A DNA stretch of 64,000 nt from Umbribacter vaginalis (GTDB taxonomy: Bacteria > Actinomycetota > Coriobacteriia > Coriobacteriales > Eggerthellaceae), in the NCBI GenBank assembly GCA_001552935.1, contig KQ959705.1:176388-240387 (forward strand), read 5' to 3'. Numbering within the stretch: the first letter of the stretch is position 1; each line of letters opens with the position of its first letter. Shown one piece after another: positions 17,149 through 26,888 of the stretch. The notes under the pieces were generated by a model, which did not search any database, was not told the origin of the DNA, and saw only the letters and a program-made list of their open reading frames with translations. The position numbers and the translations under genes were made by a program.

Positions 17149-18120
17149 ATGACAAACGAATATCGACATATTCCTGTTTTGCTTCACGAATGCTTGGAGA
17201 ATTTAGCACTTAAACGCGGTGGTATCTATGTGGATGCAACGCTTGGTGGAGCTGGACATTCGTATGAAATTGCGAAGCGAATTGGAGTGGATGGTTTACT
17301 GATTGGTATCGATCAAGACGATGTTGCACTTTGTGCAGCACGTCAAAAACTCGGGACGATACCAGCGGACAGCTGTCCTGAACTAGCATTACTGAAAGGT
17401 AATTTTTCGCAATTAGACGATTTGCTTGTGTCGCAAGCAATTAGCGGCATTGATGGCATTCTCTTCGATTTAGGTGTTTCATCGGTGCAAATTGACACAC
17501 CTGATCGCGGATTTTCGTTTAAGGAAGATTGTCCGCTTGACATGCGTATGAACCCGCGCGATACACCTATGAGTGCGCACGATGTTGTAATGACGTACTC
17601 ACAGCGCGATTTAGCACGTATCATCAGCGAGTATTCCGATGAGAAATGGGCATCGCGTATTGCACAGTTTATTGTTCGCGAACGTGAGCAGCATGATATT
17701 GCCACCAGTGGACAGCTGGTTGACATTATCAAAGCAGCCATTCCAGCGTCGGCGCGTCGCGTAGGTGGGCATCCTGCAAAGCGTACGTTTCAAGCGCTTC
17801 GCATCGAAGTGAACGACGAGCTTGGTGTGCTGAAGCAGGGACTTACGAGTGCGCTACGCTGGCTTAATCCCGGCGCGCGCTTGTGTGTTATTTCGTATCA
17901 TTCGCTGGAAGATAAACTGGTTAAGCATTTGTTTTACGAATGGTCGCATCGGTGCACATGCCCTGTTGAGTTAGGTATTTGCACGTGTGGCAAGAAGCCG
18001 CTTGTCGATATTCTTACTAAAAAAGCTTATGTTGCACAGACGCAAGAAGTGCGTATAAACGCACGTTCGCGCAGTGCAAAATTACGCGTCTGCAAACGTT
18101 GCGCAGATAGTTGCGCTTAG
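17149..18120 (+). CDS. rsmH: 16S rRNA (cytosine1402-N4)-methyltransferase RsmH (MraW)
   Basis: A 323-residue SAM-dependent methyltransferase acting on C1402 in the decoding centre. Motifs include HIPVLLHECLENLA, the SAM-binding DATLGGAGHSYEIA, GILFDLGVSSVQIDTPDRGFSF and YHSLEDKLVKHLF. Length matches the family. Several Cys near the C-terminus (CTCPVELGICTCGKKP) could bind metal. The start is 12 bases after mraZ with a modest AGAAGACG site, so it is part of the same transcript. Confidence 0.96.
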   Translation: MTNEYRHIPVLLHECLENLALKRGGIYVDATLGGAGHSYEIAKRIGVDGLLIGIDQDDVALCAARQKLGTIPADSCPELALLKGNFSQLDDLLVSQAISGIDGILFDLGVSSVQIDTPDRGFSFKEDCPLDMRMNPRDTPMSAHDVVMTYSQRDLARIISEYSDEKWASRIAQFIVREREQHDIATSGQLVDIIKAAIPASARRVGGHPAKRTFQALRIEVNDELGVLKQGLTSALRWLNPGARLCVISYHSLEDKLVKHLFYEWSHRCTCPVELGICTCGKKPLVDILTKKAYVAQTQEVRINARSRSAKLRVCKRCADSCA

Positions 18121-18162
18121 AGCGCTTGCAGCGTTTAACGAAAAGGAGAAAGGTAGAAAGCA

Positions 18163-18708
18163 ATGGGAATTCCTGAACGTGCATATCCCTATGAAATACC
18201 TGATTATCAACAGGAACAACGCTTTCACGCTCCTTCGATTAATCTTATTACAACGCAGGGTCGTTCAACAAAAACAGCTGCAGGAGCTTCTCTTATTGTA
18301 ATGGCGCGCGTGATTGCGTGCGTGTTTATTGCACTGGCTCTTATTGGCATGGTTCGTTTGTCGATTGCCTCAGCTGCTGTCAGCGAAATGAAAGTACAAA
18401 AAAACCTTACAAGTCAGATTAATAAAGCACGCTATGACATGAGCTTGCTTGAAGTTGAGTACTCAAAATTATCATCTGATATTGACCAAAAGGCATATAG
18501 CATGGGTATGCACAAAGTTGCTCAGGTAGAAAATGTGCAACTGCCGCGCGATATTGTTGCGCTTGATAGCAATGGACGCTTGTCATTAAGCGGAAGTATT
18601 GCGCGTCTTACGCAAGAACGCTCAGGTGTGGCACATGCTCAACAATCTGATAATTCTTATACTGCTGCATCGACATCTGTATCAAATCGTAGTGTAGCGC
18701 GTTCATAA
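18163..18708 (+). CDS. ftsL: Cell-division protein FtsL
   Basis: A 181-residue bitopic protein at the standard ftsL position. The N-terminal 45 residues are cytoplasmic; one transmembrane helix lies near 47-70 (VIACVFIALALIGMVRLSIAS); a coiled-coil-like stretch follows (MKVQKNLTSQINKARYDMSLLEVEYSKL). The C-terminal 50 residues are Ser/Ala/Gln-rich and probably disordered. In the divisome FtsL joins FtsQ/DivIB and FtsB/DivIC to activate FtsWI. The ribosome-binding site is AAAGGAGAAAGG. Sequence similarity in this family is always low, so position and topology carry the call. Confidence 0.85.
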   Translation: MGIPERAYPYEIPDYQQEQRFHAPSINLITTQGRSTKTAAGASLIVMARVIACVFIALALIGMVRLSIASAAVSEMKVQKNLTSQINKARYDMSLLEVEYSKLSSDIDQKAYSMGMHKVAQVENVQLPRDIVALDSNGRLSLSGSIARLTQERSGVAHAQQSDNSYTAASTSVSNRSVARS

Positions 18709-18718
18709 GTAAGGCTCG

Positions 18719-20713
18719 ATGCGTGTGAATACACCAGACTATAACGAGCATAGAACATCTCGGCATTGCACAGACAACCAGCATAACCGCACATCATCGC
18801 AACGTCACGACCGTTTTGCACGCAAAGGTTTATTTTCATCGTTTAACGATTTTTTGCAAAAGCGTCCTTTTTTTGCGCCAAACAGCGATGGTGATGCTTC
18901 AACACATCATGCTACTGATGTTCCTAGCAATTTCAGCAATCCCGATGAATTTGGTCATCTATCAGCATATTCACCAACTCAAAGAAACCGTGCGCGTAAC
19001 TATCATGTGCCACAACAAGGAGCGTTGCGCGTTCAAAATTCTTCACGATTATCGTATGTATTGCTCGTTTTTGGTGTTTTATGCGCTTTATTTTTTATTC
19101 GCTTGTATTATCTAGGCGTTATTATGCATGATGATTATTCAAATGCAGCTAAAAATACACGCATGACAGGCATGCAAGTAGAAGCGAAGCGCGGCACTAT
19201 CTACGATAGAAACCATAACGTGCTTGCTATTAGCGTGGAAGCAACAACAGTGTATGCAAACCCCTCTGAAGTGGTCGATGCCGAGTATACAGCACGCACG
19301 ATTGCTCAGGTGATTGGTGGGCAAGCAGGCGATTATCTGTCAAACTTAGTAAAAAAGGGTTCTAAATTTCGCTATCTTAAGAAAAAAATTGATCCTGCGG
19401 TAGCGCTTCAACTTAAAGCCTATGAGCTGCCAGGTATTTATTTCCTCCATGATACAGTACGGCGCTATCCGTATGGAGAAATTGCAGGACAAGTGATTGG
19501 CGCATGTAATGTAGAAAAAACCAACGATAACAAGTCTGAAGTGCTCGTAGGGGTCTCTGGTCTTGAGCTTATGTACAATGATGTTCTCTCTGGAACACCT
19601 GGCAATTATCGCGCTGAGCTGGGAGCAGATGGTACACCTATTCCAGGTGGTTTGCATACACAAACGCCACCTGTTGACGGCAAAGATATTGTTATCTCTA
19701 TTGACATTGATATGCAAAAGGCACTTGAACTGGCTTTGCGTAATGGCCTTGATGAGCTGCATACCAATTCCGGCTCAAGCGTTCTTATGGATGCACGAAC
19801 AGGCGAGATTATGGCAATTGCATCGGCGCCATTTTTCAATCCAAATGATCGATCGGTGGTATTACCAGGTGCGACATCGCTCAAACCTGTTTCAAATTTA
19901 TTAGAACCAGGTTCAATATTTAAAACAGTATCAGCCATGACCTTGCTTGAAACTAATTCAATGCGTCCGAGTGACACTATTTTTGCTCCGAGTGAAATAC
20001 ATGCGAGCGGTTTTACGGTTCATGATGCGCATGAGCGCGAAGCTAAAACCTATAGTTTACGCCAGATTATGCAGTATTCTTCAAACATTGGTATTTCGCT
20101 TTGTACAGAAAAAATGGGGTTTGATCCGTTTTACGAGCATATTTTGCGCTATAAGTTGCATGAAGCAACAGGCATAGATTATCCTGGTGAACAAGTAGGA
20201 TATTTGCAAGACGTTAAGAAATGGTCTCGGGTAACAGGATGGAACGTAAGTTTTGGGCAAGGTATTTCGCTTACGCCGTTGCAATTAACACGCTTTTATG
20301 GTGCCCTTTTAAATAACGGCTATGAAGTTACTCCTCACTTTTTGCTCGAAGCAGGCGGTCAAGCGCATGATGTTTCCAATCAGAAGGTACAAGTGATTGA
20401 GAACACGGCTGTCATTCCCGATATGATAAGCATGCTGCAAAGTGTTGTCGATCAAGGAACAGGACGAAAAGCTGAAATTCCTGGTTATCGTGTTGCAGGA
20501 AAAACATCTACAGCGCAAATTTACGATCCACAGCATGGAGGCTATAAAAAAGGTTTAAATAATCTGGGCTTTCTTGGATTTATAGCCAATTCGTCGAGCA
20601 ATTTAGTATGTTATGTAGGTGCTGACAATGTTGCGTCTCAAAGCAGTGTGACATCTATTTTTCACGATATAATGAGTACAGCTATTCAACGATATTCCAT
20701 TGTGAGTAGATGA
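18719..20713 (+). CDS. ftsI: Division-specific penicillin-binding protein (FtsI/PBP3)
   Basis: A 664-residue class B PBP that cross-links septal peptidoglycan with FtsW. Residues 1-105 are a hydrophilic, His/Ser/Asn-rich cytoplasmic tail, followed by a transmembrane helix near 111-132. The PBP dimerisation domain starts at KRGTIYDRNHNVLA. Transpeptidase motifs are S399-x-x-K402 (SIFK), SSN (QYSSNIG) and KTS at 595-597 (AGKTSTAQ) where KTG is usual. Start ATG 18719 lies 10 bases after the ftsL stop. The long N-tail resembles actinobacterial FtsI. Confidence 0.94.
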   Translation: MRVNTPDYNEHRTSRHCTDNQHNRTSSQRHDRFARKGLFSSFNDFLQKRPFFAPNSDGDASTHHATDVPSNFSNPDEFGHLSAYSPTQRNRARNYHVPQQGALRVQNSSRLSYVLLVFGVLCALFFIRLYYLGVIMHDDYSNAAKNTRMTGMQVEAKRGTIYDRNHNVLAISVEATTVYANPSEVVDAEYTARTIAQVIGGQAGDYLSNLVKKGSKFRYLKKKIDPAVALQLKAYELPGIYFLHDTVRRYPYGEIAGQVIGACNVEKTNDNKSEVLVGVSGLELMYNDVLSGTPGNYRAELGADGTPIPGGLHTQTPPVDGKDIVISIDIDMQKALELALRNGLDELHTNSGSSVLMDARTGEIMAIASAPFFNPNDRSVVLPGATSLKPVSNLLEPGSIFKTVSAMTLLETNSMRPSDTIFAPSEIHASGFTVHDAHEREAKTYSLRQIMQYSSNIGISLCTEKMGFDPFYEHILRYKLHEATGIDYPGEQVGYLQDVKKWSRVTGWNVSFGQGISLTPLQLTRFYGALLNNGYEVTPHFLLEAGGQAHDVSNQKVQVIENTAVIPDMISMLQSVVDQGTGRKAEIPGYRVAGKTSTAQIYDPQHGGYKKGLNNLGFLGFIANSSSNLVCYVGADNVASQSSVTSIFHDIMSTAIQRYSIVSR

Positions 20714-20721
20714 GGCCTAAT

Positions 20722-22236
20722 ATGAATAAAACGTGTGAAGAATTATTTGCTGGTTATAAGCATAGTATTTTAGGAAATCCACAAGAAGAAGTATCGGGCA
20801 TTGCTTATCGCAGTGATGCAGTACATCCAGGCGATGCGTTCTTTTGTATTGTTGGTTTAAAAGCCGATGGACATTCATTTGCTCAGGACGCCATCAATCG
20901 AGGTGCGCGCGTTATTGTGTGCGAACGGAAGCTCTATTTAGCTGATGCAAGCAATGTGACAATGGTTATTGTTCCGAATTCACGTCGTGCAATGGCGCAA
21001 ATTTCAGCGCGTTTCTACGATAATCCTTCGCGTTCATTTTCCCTGGTAGGTGTAACGGGAACGAATGGCAAAACCACTACAACGTATCTCGTTGAGCATA
21101 TTGCTCGTGTTGCTGGCAATAAAACAGGTGTCATTGGTACGGTTGGTGTTCACATTAATCAAGAGGAACATCCTGCCAGTCGAACGACACCTGAATCACC
21201 CGATTTACAGCACATTTTTGCTGATATGCGTGATGCTCATGTTGACGTGTGCGCTATGGAAGTGAGCTCTCATGCGCTCGATTTGCAGCGTCCTTTGTGT
21301 TCGCATTTTGCCGTTACGGCATTTACGAATTTGACACAAGATCATCTTGATTATCACCATACGTTTGAAGCGTATTTTGAAGCAAAAGCATTGCTATTTT
21401 CACGCGAATATCCTGCTAAGCGTGTTATTTGCATCGATGATACGTGGGGACGTGAGCTTCATGCGCGCGTGTGCAACGAGCATGTATGTGCCGATAATGA
21501 TGCGATGGATGAAGTAATTACCACAGGCTTTAGTGATGATGCGCTTATACATCCTATTTCTGTTGAATATGCACCTCACAGCACACATATAACGCTTGAT
21601 TGTGTGGGTGAAGTGCTTTCCTTTACCTACCCGCTGGTAGGTAAATTTAATGTTTCAAATGTAATGTTAGCATGCGGTATTGCTCTTCAACTGGGAATTC
21701 CTGGAAATGTTATCGCGCGTGCTCTTGAAGATGTGCCTCAAATACCAGGGCGCTTGCAGCGCGTTTCTGATACAAGTTCCGTTGCTGTGTTTGTGGACTA
21801 TGCGCATACGCCTGATGCACTGAAAAAAGCGCTTGATTGCGTAATGCATATCACTCAAGGTCAGACCATTGTTGTATTTGGTTGTGGTGGCGACAGAGAT
21901 AAAGCGAAGCGCTCAATTATGGGAAAGGCTTCACTTGCAGCGCATTATGTGATTGTGACGTCGGATAATCCGCGCAGTGAAGATCCATGCGCCATTATTG
22001 ATGACATTGTGAGCGGCATGAAAGAACAGCCTGATAAGTTTGAAGTTGAACCTGATAGACGTAAGGCTATCGCTCGTGCGCTTGCGTGTGCACATGCTGG
22101 TGACTCTATTTTAATTGCTGGTAAAGGGCATGAAACGTATCAGATTGTTGGTTCGCAGGTGCTGCATTTTGACGATACGGAAGTTGCGCGCGAAGAATTG
22201 AAGCGCGCTGGTCTTGATAGTCAAGCGCAGGAATAG
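20722..22236 (+). CDS. murE: UDP-MurNAc-tripeptide synthetase, meso-DAP-adding
   Basis: A 504-residue ATP-dependent ligase that adds the third stem residue. The Mur ligase P-loop is GVTGTNGKTTTTYLVE. The substrate-selecting motif DNPR (TSDNPRSEDP, near residue 415) is the one associated with meso-diaminopimelate, so the wall is probably A1gamma-type. I placed the start at ATG 20722 because GAGG lies 5 bases ahead; ATG 20710, overlapping the ftsI stop, is an alternative adding four residues. Cluster position between ftsI and murF is standard. Confidence 0.95.
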   Translation: MNKTCEELFAGYKHSILGNPQEEVSGIAYRSDAVHPGDAFFCIVGLKADGHSFAQDAINRGARVIVCERKLYLADASNVTMVIVPNSRRAMAQISARFYDNPSRSFSLVGVTGTNGKTTTTYLVEHIARVAGNKTGVIGTVGVHINQEEHPASRTTPESPDLQHIFADMRDAHVDVCAMEVSSHALDLQRPLCSHFAVTAFTNLTQDHLDYHHTFEAYFEAKALLFSREYPAKRVICIDDTWGRELHARVCNEHVCADNDAMDEVITTGFSDDALIHPISVEYAPHSTHITLDCVGEVLSFTYPLVGKFNVSNVMLACGIALQLGIPGNVIARALEDVPQIPGRLQRVSDTSSVAVFVDYAHTPDALKKALDCVMHITQGQTIVVFGCGGDRDKAKRSIMGKASLAAHYVIVTSDNPRSEDPCAIIDDIVSGMKEQPDKFEVEPDRRKAIARALACAHAGDSILIAGKGHETYQIVGSQVLHFDDTEVAREELKRAGLDSQAQE

Positions 22237-22256
22237 CACCAGAAAGCAGTAGTAGT

Positions 22257-23909
22257 ATGCAAGCAAATTTACAGCAGGTGCTCAGCGCAACTACAGCGAC
22301 GCTTTGCAATGTGTTAAGCGATACGCAGCGCGCGTGCTGCGAGGTACGCTGTTTATCATGGGATTCACGCAAGATTGTGCCGTCATCGCTTTATATAGCG
22401 CTTGTTGGAAGCAAGGTTGATGGGCACGATTATATTGCTGATGCTCTTTGCGCTGGTGCACATATTATTGTTATCACACATGATATTCCTCAAAACATAC
22501 TGCACAATGCAACCGAGCGTGGGTGTGCCATCGTACGCTGCAATGATGCGCTTGTGTTTGTAGAACAGCTTGCCGCATGGTGGCGTACGCAACTGAGCGC
22601 AACCATCGTTGCTATTACGGGTTCAACAGGAAAAACAACCACAAAAAATCTTATTGCTGAGGTGCTTGGCGCAGCAGGTAGCGTTTGTGCGACGCTTGCA
22701 AACCAAAATAACGAACTGGGTGTTCCCAATACTATATTGCGAGCAGAAAAAGACGATCGCTTCGTTGTTGTTGAAATGGGTATGCGCGGTTTTGATCAAA
22801 TTAGGCACTTGTGCAGCTGGGTTAAGCCTCACTGGGCGCTTATCAGCAATGTCGGCACATCGCATATCGAGTTGCTCGGCTCACGCGATGGCATTGCGCA
22901 TGCAAAAAGCGAAATTTTCGAGCAGCTTCCTGCCCACGGCGGTAGAGCGTTTTTGAACGCGAGTGATGATTTTCTTCATCAGCAACGCGTATATGGAAAT
23001 CTTGAAAAGCGCCACGTGCCGTGTGTGTATTTCAATGCCGATATGCGCGATGCAAGCTTACAGCGTGCGTGTACAGAAGGTGACGGCGTGTTGTTTATAG
23101 GAGCGCACGATGTGCAGCTTACCGCTTCAGGGCACGCGCAGTTTCTACTTTCGGTGTATGCGCCAATCCAGCGTGTACGCGCCTTACAAAAAGCAGCTGC
23201 GCCGATGGAAACGAGCATTACTCGTATACCGAGTGCCATGAGCGCGTCTGGTTCTACAACTGCATCCGCATCAGCACCCTGCACTATAAGCGAAACTGCA
23301 TCTGTTTTAACGTCTGATGAGCAAAGCGACCTCTGTGAACTGCGTGTGCAGCAGTCTCTTACGCTTGCGTTGTGTGGTGTTCATAATGTATCGAATGCAC
23401 TGTGTGCTCTTGCAGTTGGTATTGAAGCAGGCATTTCGCTTCCTGATTGCATTGCGCGCGTACAGCGTGTACAGCCTGCTGATGGTCGGCAAAAAATATA
23501 TCAAGGTGTGCACCATTGTACTGTTATTGATGATGCGTATAATGCAAACCCCGATTCTATGCGTGCTGCTTTGCGCGTATTACAAGCGTTTAATACAAGT
23601 GGCAAGCGTATTGCCGTGTTAGGTGATATGGGTGAGCTTGGAAGCTATGCCGTTGATATGCACCGTGCAGTGGGAACATTTGCAGCACATTGCAGTATTG
23701 ACGTGCTTGTGTGTGTCGGCAAAAATGCGCACGGTATTGCCGAAGCGGCTTTGGAGCAGGGCTTTCCTGCTTGCGCACTCCATACCGCATCGTGTGCACA
23801 ACAAGCTCTTGAGATGCTGAAACCGCTTATTAGCACCCATGACGTTGTGCTTATTAAAGCGTCGCACTCTATGCATTTAGAAACGATTGTGAAAGGATTG
23901 CTTAACTAG
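22257..23909 (+). CDS. murF: UDP-MurNAc-tripeptide:D-Ala-D-Ala ligase with insertion
   Basis: Adds D-Ala-D-Ala to complete the pentapeptide precursor. The P-loop is GSTGKTTTKNLIAEVLG, with ANQNNELGVPNTIL and DDAYNANPDSMRAAL also conserved. At 550 residues it exceeds the usual 450-470. The excess is mostly a Ser/Thr/Ala-rich insertion at about residues 301-358 (SASGSTTASASAPC) in the central domain, before the GVHNVSNALCALAVG helix that starts the C-terminal part. The catalytic motifs are intact. It lies 20 bases after murE. Confidence 0.94.
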   Translation: MQANLQQVLSATTATLCNVLSDTQRACCEVRCLSWDSRKIVPSSLYIALVGSKVDGHDYIADALCAGAHIIVITHDIPQNILHNATERGCAIVRCNDALVFVEQLAAWWRTQLSATIVAITGSTGKTTTKNLIAEVLGAAGSVCATLANQNNELGVPNTILRAEKDDRFVVVEMGMRGFDQIRHLCSWVKPHWALISNVGTSHIELLGSRDGIAHAKSEIFEQLPAHGGRAFLNASDDFLHQQRVYGNLEKRHVPCVYFNADMRDASLQRACTEGDGVLFIGAHDVQLTASGHAQFLLSVYAPIQRVRALQKAAAPMETSITRIPSAMSASGSTTASASAPCTISETASVLTSDEQSDLCELRVQQSLTLALCGVHNVSNALCALAVGIEAGISLPDCIARVQRVQPADGRQKIYQGVHHCTVIDDAYNANPDSMRAALRVLQAFNTSGKRIAVLGDMGELGSYAVDMHRAVGTFAAHCSIDVLVCVGKNAHGIAEAALEQGFPACALHTASCAQQALEMLKPLISTHDVVLIKASHSMHLETIVKGLLN

Positions 23910-23910
23910 T

Positions 23911-24957
23911 ATGCTTGCATCGTTGTTTTCCAGATACCCTACATTTTTAGTATTTTTAGCTTTATTTATATCATTGGTTGTAGCGTTAGTATTAACACCT
24001 GGCTGGATTCGATTTTTGAAGTCGCGCCGTATTGGACAACAAGTACGCGATGACGGTCCCAAAACGCACCTGGTAAAACAAGGCACGCCTACGATGGGCG
24101 GCATTATTATGCTGCTTGCTGTAATTATTGCGATATTGATAGTGGGCTATCCTACGCCTGAAACCTATGCCATGCTCATAGCAATCATCTTAACAGGCAT
24201 TTTAGGCTTCATCGACGATGCATCAAAAGTTATCAATCACCGCTCGCTTGGTCTTACGCCGCAAGGGAAGTTGCTCGGGCAGTTTTTGATTGCAACCATT
24301 TTTGTATTAATAGCAGTCAACGCGCTTGGTATTGCGCCAACGCTTGAACTGCCGTTTATTGCTCGTATCAATTTGGGGGTGCTGACAACGGTTCTTCCTT
24401 TAGGGCACGGTATACAAATTCCGTGGCTTTACGTTTTATATGTTGATATTTTGCTGGTGGGTTTGTGCAATGCTGTTAATTTAACGGATGGTCTTGACGG
24501 TCTTGCTGCAGGAACGACGATGGTGTCGATGGTTGTTATGGCAGCTATTGCGTATCGCAATGATATGCTTGAACCTGCAATTTTAGCGGCAGCGCTTGGC
24601 GGCGCGTGCATTGGCTTTTTGTGGTATAACGCATTTCCTGCCAATATTTTTATGGGTGATACGGGCTCGCTCGCACTTGGTATGGGACTTGGTTGCTTAG
24701 CGGTAGTTACCAAAACTGAAGTGGTTATACTGATTATTGGCGGATTGTATGTTGCTGAAGCGCTTTCAGTAATGCTGCAAGTAGCGTGGTATAAGCGTAC
24801 GCACAAACGCATCTTTTTGATGGCACCACTTCATCACCATTTTGAGAAAAAAGGTTGGTCAGAAACAAAAGTGGTTGTCCGTTTTTGGATAATTTCAGGC
24901 ATTATTGCAGCTATTGGCTTTTCGATCTATTTTGCTCATTCTATGTTAGGAGCGTAA
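23911..24957 (+). CDS. mraY: Phospho-MurNAc-pentapeptide transferase MraY
   Basis: A 348-residue integral membrane enzyme with about ten helices that makes lipid I on undecaprenyl phosphate. Conserved: KQGTPTMGGI, the catalytic FIDDASK, NLTDGLDGLAAG, FMGDTGSLALG and the HHHFEKKGWSE motif. Start ATG 23911 follows the murF stop immediately, with AAGGATTG as ribosome-binding site inside murF. Length is normal, with no insertion. Confidence 0.97.
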   Translation: MLASLFSRYPTFLVFLALFISLVVALVLTPGWIRFLKSRRIGQQVRDDGPKTHLVKQGTPTMGGIIMLLAVIIAILIVGYPTPETYAMLIAIILTGILGFIDDASKVINHRSLGLTPQGKLLGQFLIATIFVLIAVNALGIAPTLELPFIARINLGVLTTVLPLGHGIQIPWLYVLYVDILLVGLCNAVNLTDGLDGLAAGTTMVSMVVMAAIAYRNDMLEPAILAAALGGACIGFLWYNAFPANIFMGDTGSLALGMGLGCLAVVTKTEVVILIIGGLYVAEALSVMLQVAWYKRTHKRIFLMAPLHHHFEKKGWSETKVVVRFWIISGIIAAIGFSIYFAHSMLGA

Positions 24958-24958
24958 T

Positions 24959-26887
24959 ATGGAGGAATGCACACGCCGTTTTCCTGTATCCAATTGTAGC
25001 GTACTTGTGGTAGGTCTAGGCGTATCAGGAAAAAGTACCTTGCGCTATCTGCGTGAATGTGCGCGTGAGCGCCATTTAGAAGTGTACGTTGCCGATCAAG
25101 CTGAAACAGAACAAACGCGCCACTTCTTAGATGAGCTTGCATTTCCCGATTTGCAGCGTTGTTTTGCACCTGATGCTGTTGAAGTATTAGCAGAAAATCG
25201 TCACTATACAAAATTTGATGTTTGTATCATCTCGCCTGGTATTCCGTGTTGGGATGATCTGTACTGCCAAGCATATGCCTATTCGCATGAATTGATAAGC
25301 GAAGTAGAGTTTGCCTGGCGTGAAAGCGCAACAACATCGCGCTGGATTGCCATTACGGGCACCAATGGAAAAACCACTACGACATCACTGTGTGCTTGTA
25401 TGTTACAAGATGCAGGTTATAAAGCTGCCGCTGTTGGGAATATTGGTGATACGTGCATTGAAGCAGTACGTCAAAATAAAACTGATGTTTATGTGGCAGA
25501 AGTATCATCATATCAGTTGGCGTCCAGCTTGAGCTTTGCACCCAATGTTGTTGTTATGCTGAATATAACGCCTGATCATATTCATTGGCATCAAAGCTAT
25601 GAAAAATATAAAGAAGCTAAATTTAATCTGTTGCGTAATATTGCACGGTATCGCGATACCACCGTAATTTTTGACATCACAAACGATGTTGAACGCACGC
25701 AAGCTTGGGCACAATTAGTGAAATATACGCGGATAGCGTTTTCTAAACACAATGACGCTCAGCACAATGACGCTCAGCACAACAACACTCAGTACAGCGA
25801 TGACGGTACGCCTCATAGCAACGCTATCTCTTCGAGCAAAGTATGCGCTGATAGCACACTTACGCCTGTCGTACAGGGCGATTGGAATTGCAACGATTGT
25901 GGTGAACTTGAAGATGCTCATGCTATTGAGCCACCCGTTTATAACGCCTCGCCGCATTTTGTGTGGATTGGTTCTAAAGCAGGTTTACATTCAAATGCTC
26001 AATCAGCCTATACATTGGAAAAAAGAGCACTTTTGAAAGCGGCTGATCCTGCAAAAACGCTCTTGCACGATATATCTGAGAGTACGCACGATGTTTTTGA
26101 TCCGTGTTTTGAGAAGATGTCTGAAGCTGATTTAGCAGCACTGCCTTTTCCAAAATGCACAGACGACATTGATCTACCGCAGTTGTCGTGTGCGTATGTT
26201 AACGAACATAATGAACTGTGCGAAACGCAGCCGTATACGCTGCGTGATGAGCTTCACGCAGGCACTTTGTCATTAGATGCAACACGCGCCCTGAATTTTG
26301 GTTCGGTTGATGATTTACACATTAAAGGCGAGCATAATATTAACAATGCACTGTGTGCTGCAAGTGCTGCATTTGCTCTTACGCACAATACGTCTACGTT
26401 TGGCAATTCTTTTACACGTTTTATGCCACTTGAGCATCGTATTGAGCCGTGCGGAACAGTTGCTGGTGTTGCGTTTTATAACGATTCAAAAGGCACCAAT
26501 GTCGATTCAACACTGAAAGCGATTACTTCATTTCCGAATAAGAATTTGATTGTGCTGTTAGGCGGGGAAGATAAGGGTACGTGCATCGATGAGCTTGTTG
26601 CATGTGCACATCGCTTTGTACACACTGTTATTGTATATGGTGCGGCACGCTGTCGATTTGATGAGGCATTTAGCAAAAAAGAAAACGATGCGCCTGAACA
26701 CTTTTGCATATATGGAGCAGCGCATATGCGTGATGCGTTTACCTTAGCATGCGCTCTTGCGCACAAGGGAGATGTAGTGTTGCTCTCTCCGGCATGTGCA
26801 TCGTTTGATGAATTCAAATCGTTTGAACAGCGCGGTACTATTTTTAAGCAGCTTGTCAAACATAAGCGCTCTGAACTGGGTGAATAG
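24959..26887 (+). CDS. murD: UDP-MurNAc-L-Ala:D-Glu ligase with about 170-residue insertion
   Basis: Adds D-Glu to UDP-MurNAc-L-Ala. N-terminal GLGVSGKSTLRYL, the P-loop ITGTNGKTTTTSL, NITPDHIHWH and the C-terminal GEHNINNALCAASAAF and YNDSKGTNVDSTLKA motifs are all present. At 642 residues it is about 190 longer than usual. The extra sequence lies between about 262 and 430, inside the central domain. It starts with HNDAQHNDAQHNNTQ, encoded by tandem 15-bp DNA repeats (25748-25792). The rest is polar with several Cys. The fold motifs on both sides read in frame, so this is an insertion and not a frameshift. Confidence 0.94.
   Translation: MEECTRRFPVSNCSVLVVGLGVSGKSTLRYLRECARERHLEVYVADQAETEQTRHFLDELAFPDLQRCFAPDAVEVLAENRHYTKFDVCIISPGIPCWDDLYCQAYAYSHELISEVEFAWRESATTSRWIAITGTNGKTTTTSLCACMLQDAGYKAAAVGNIGDTCIEAVRQNKTDVYVAEVSSYQLASSLSFAPNVVVMLNITPDHIHWHQSYEKYKEAKFNLLRNIARYRDTTVIFDITNDVERTQAWAQLVKYTRIAFSKHNDAQHNDAQHNNTQYSDDGTPHSNAISSSKVCADSTLTPVVQGDWNCNDCGELEDAHAIEPPVYNASPHFVWIGSKAGLHSNAQSAYTLEKRALLKAADPAKTLLHDISESTHDVFDPCFEKMSEADLAALPFPKCTDDIDLPQLSCAYVNEHNELCETQPYTLRDELHAGTLSLDATRALNFGSVDDLHIKGEHNINNALCAASAAFALTHNTSTFGNSFTRFMPLEHRIEPCGTVAGVAFYNDSKGTNVDSTLKAITSFPNKNLIVLLGGEDKGTCIDELVACAHRFVHTVIVYGAARCRFDEAFSKKENDAPEHFCIYGAAHMRDAFTLACALAHKGDVVLLSPACASFDEFKSFEQRGTIFKQLVKHKRSELGE
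25748..25792 (+). repeat. Tandem 15-bp repeat inside murD
   Basis: Three consecutive 15-bp units (CACAATGACGCTCAG twice, then CACAACAACACTCAG) encode HNDAQ, HNDAQ and HNNTQ in frame; a fourth, decayed unit may follow. This is at the left edge of the murD insertion. Confidence 0.9.
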
Positions 26888-26888
26888 C

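Noticed and set aside
20501-20509. KTS in place of KTG in FtsI as a resistance or inactivation sign
   Set aside because: Ser at this position keeps a small hydroxyl or backbone role and occurs in active PBPs; all other motifs are intact.
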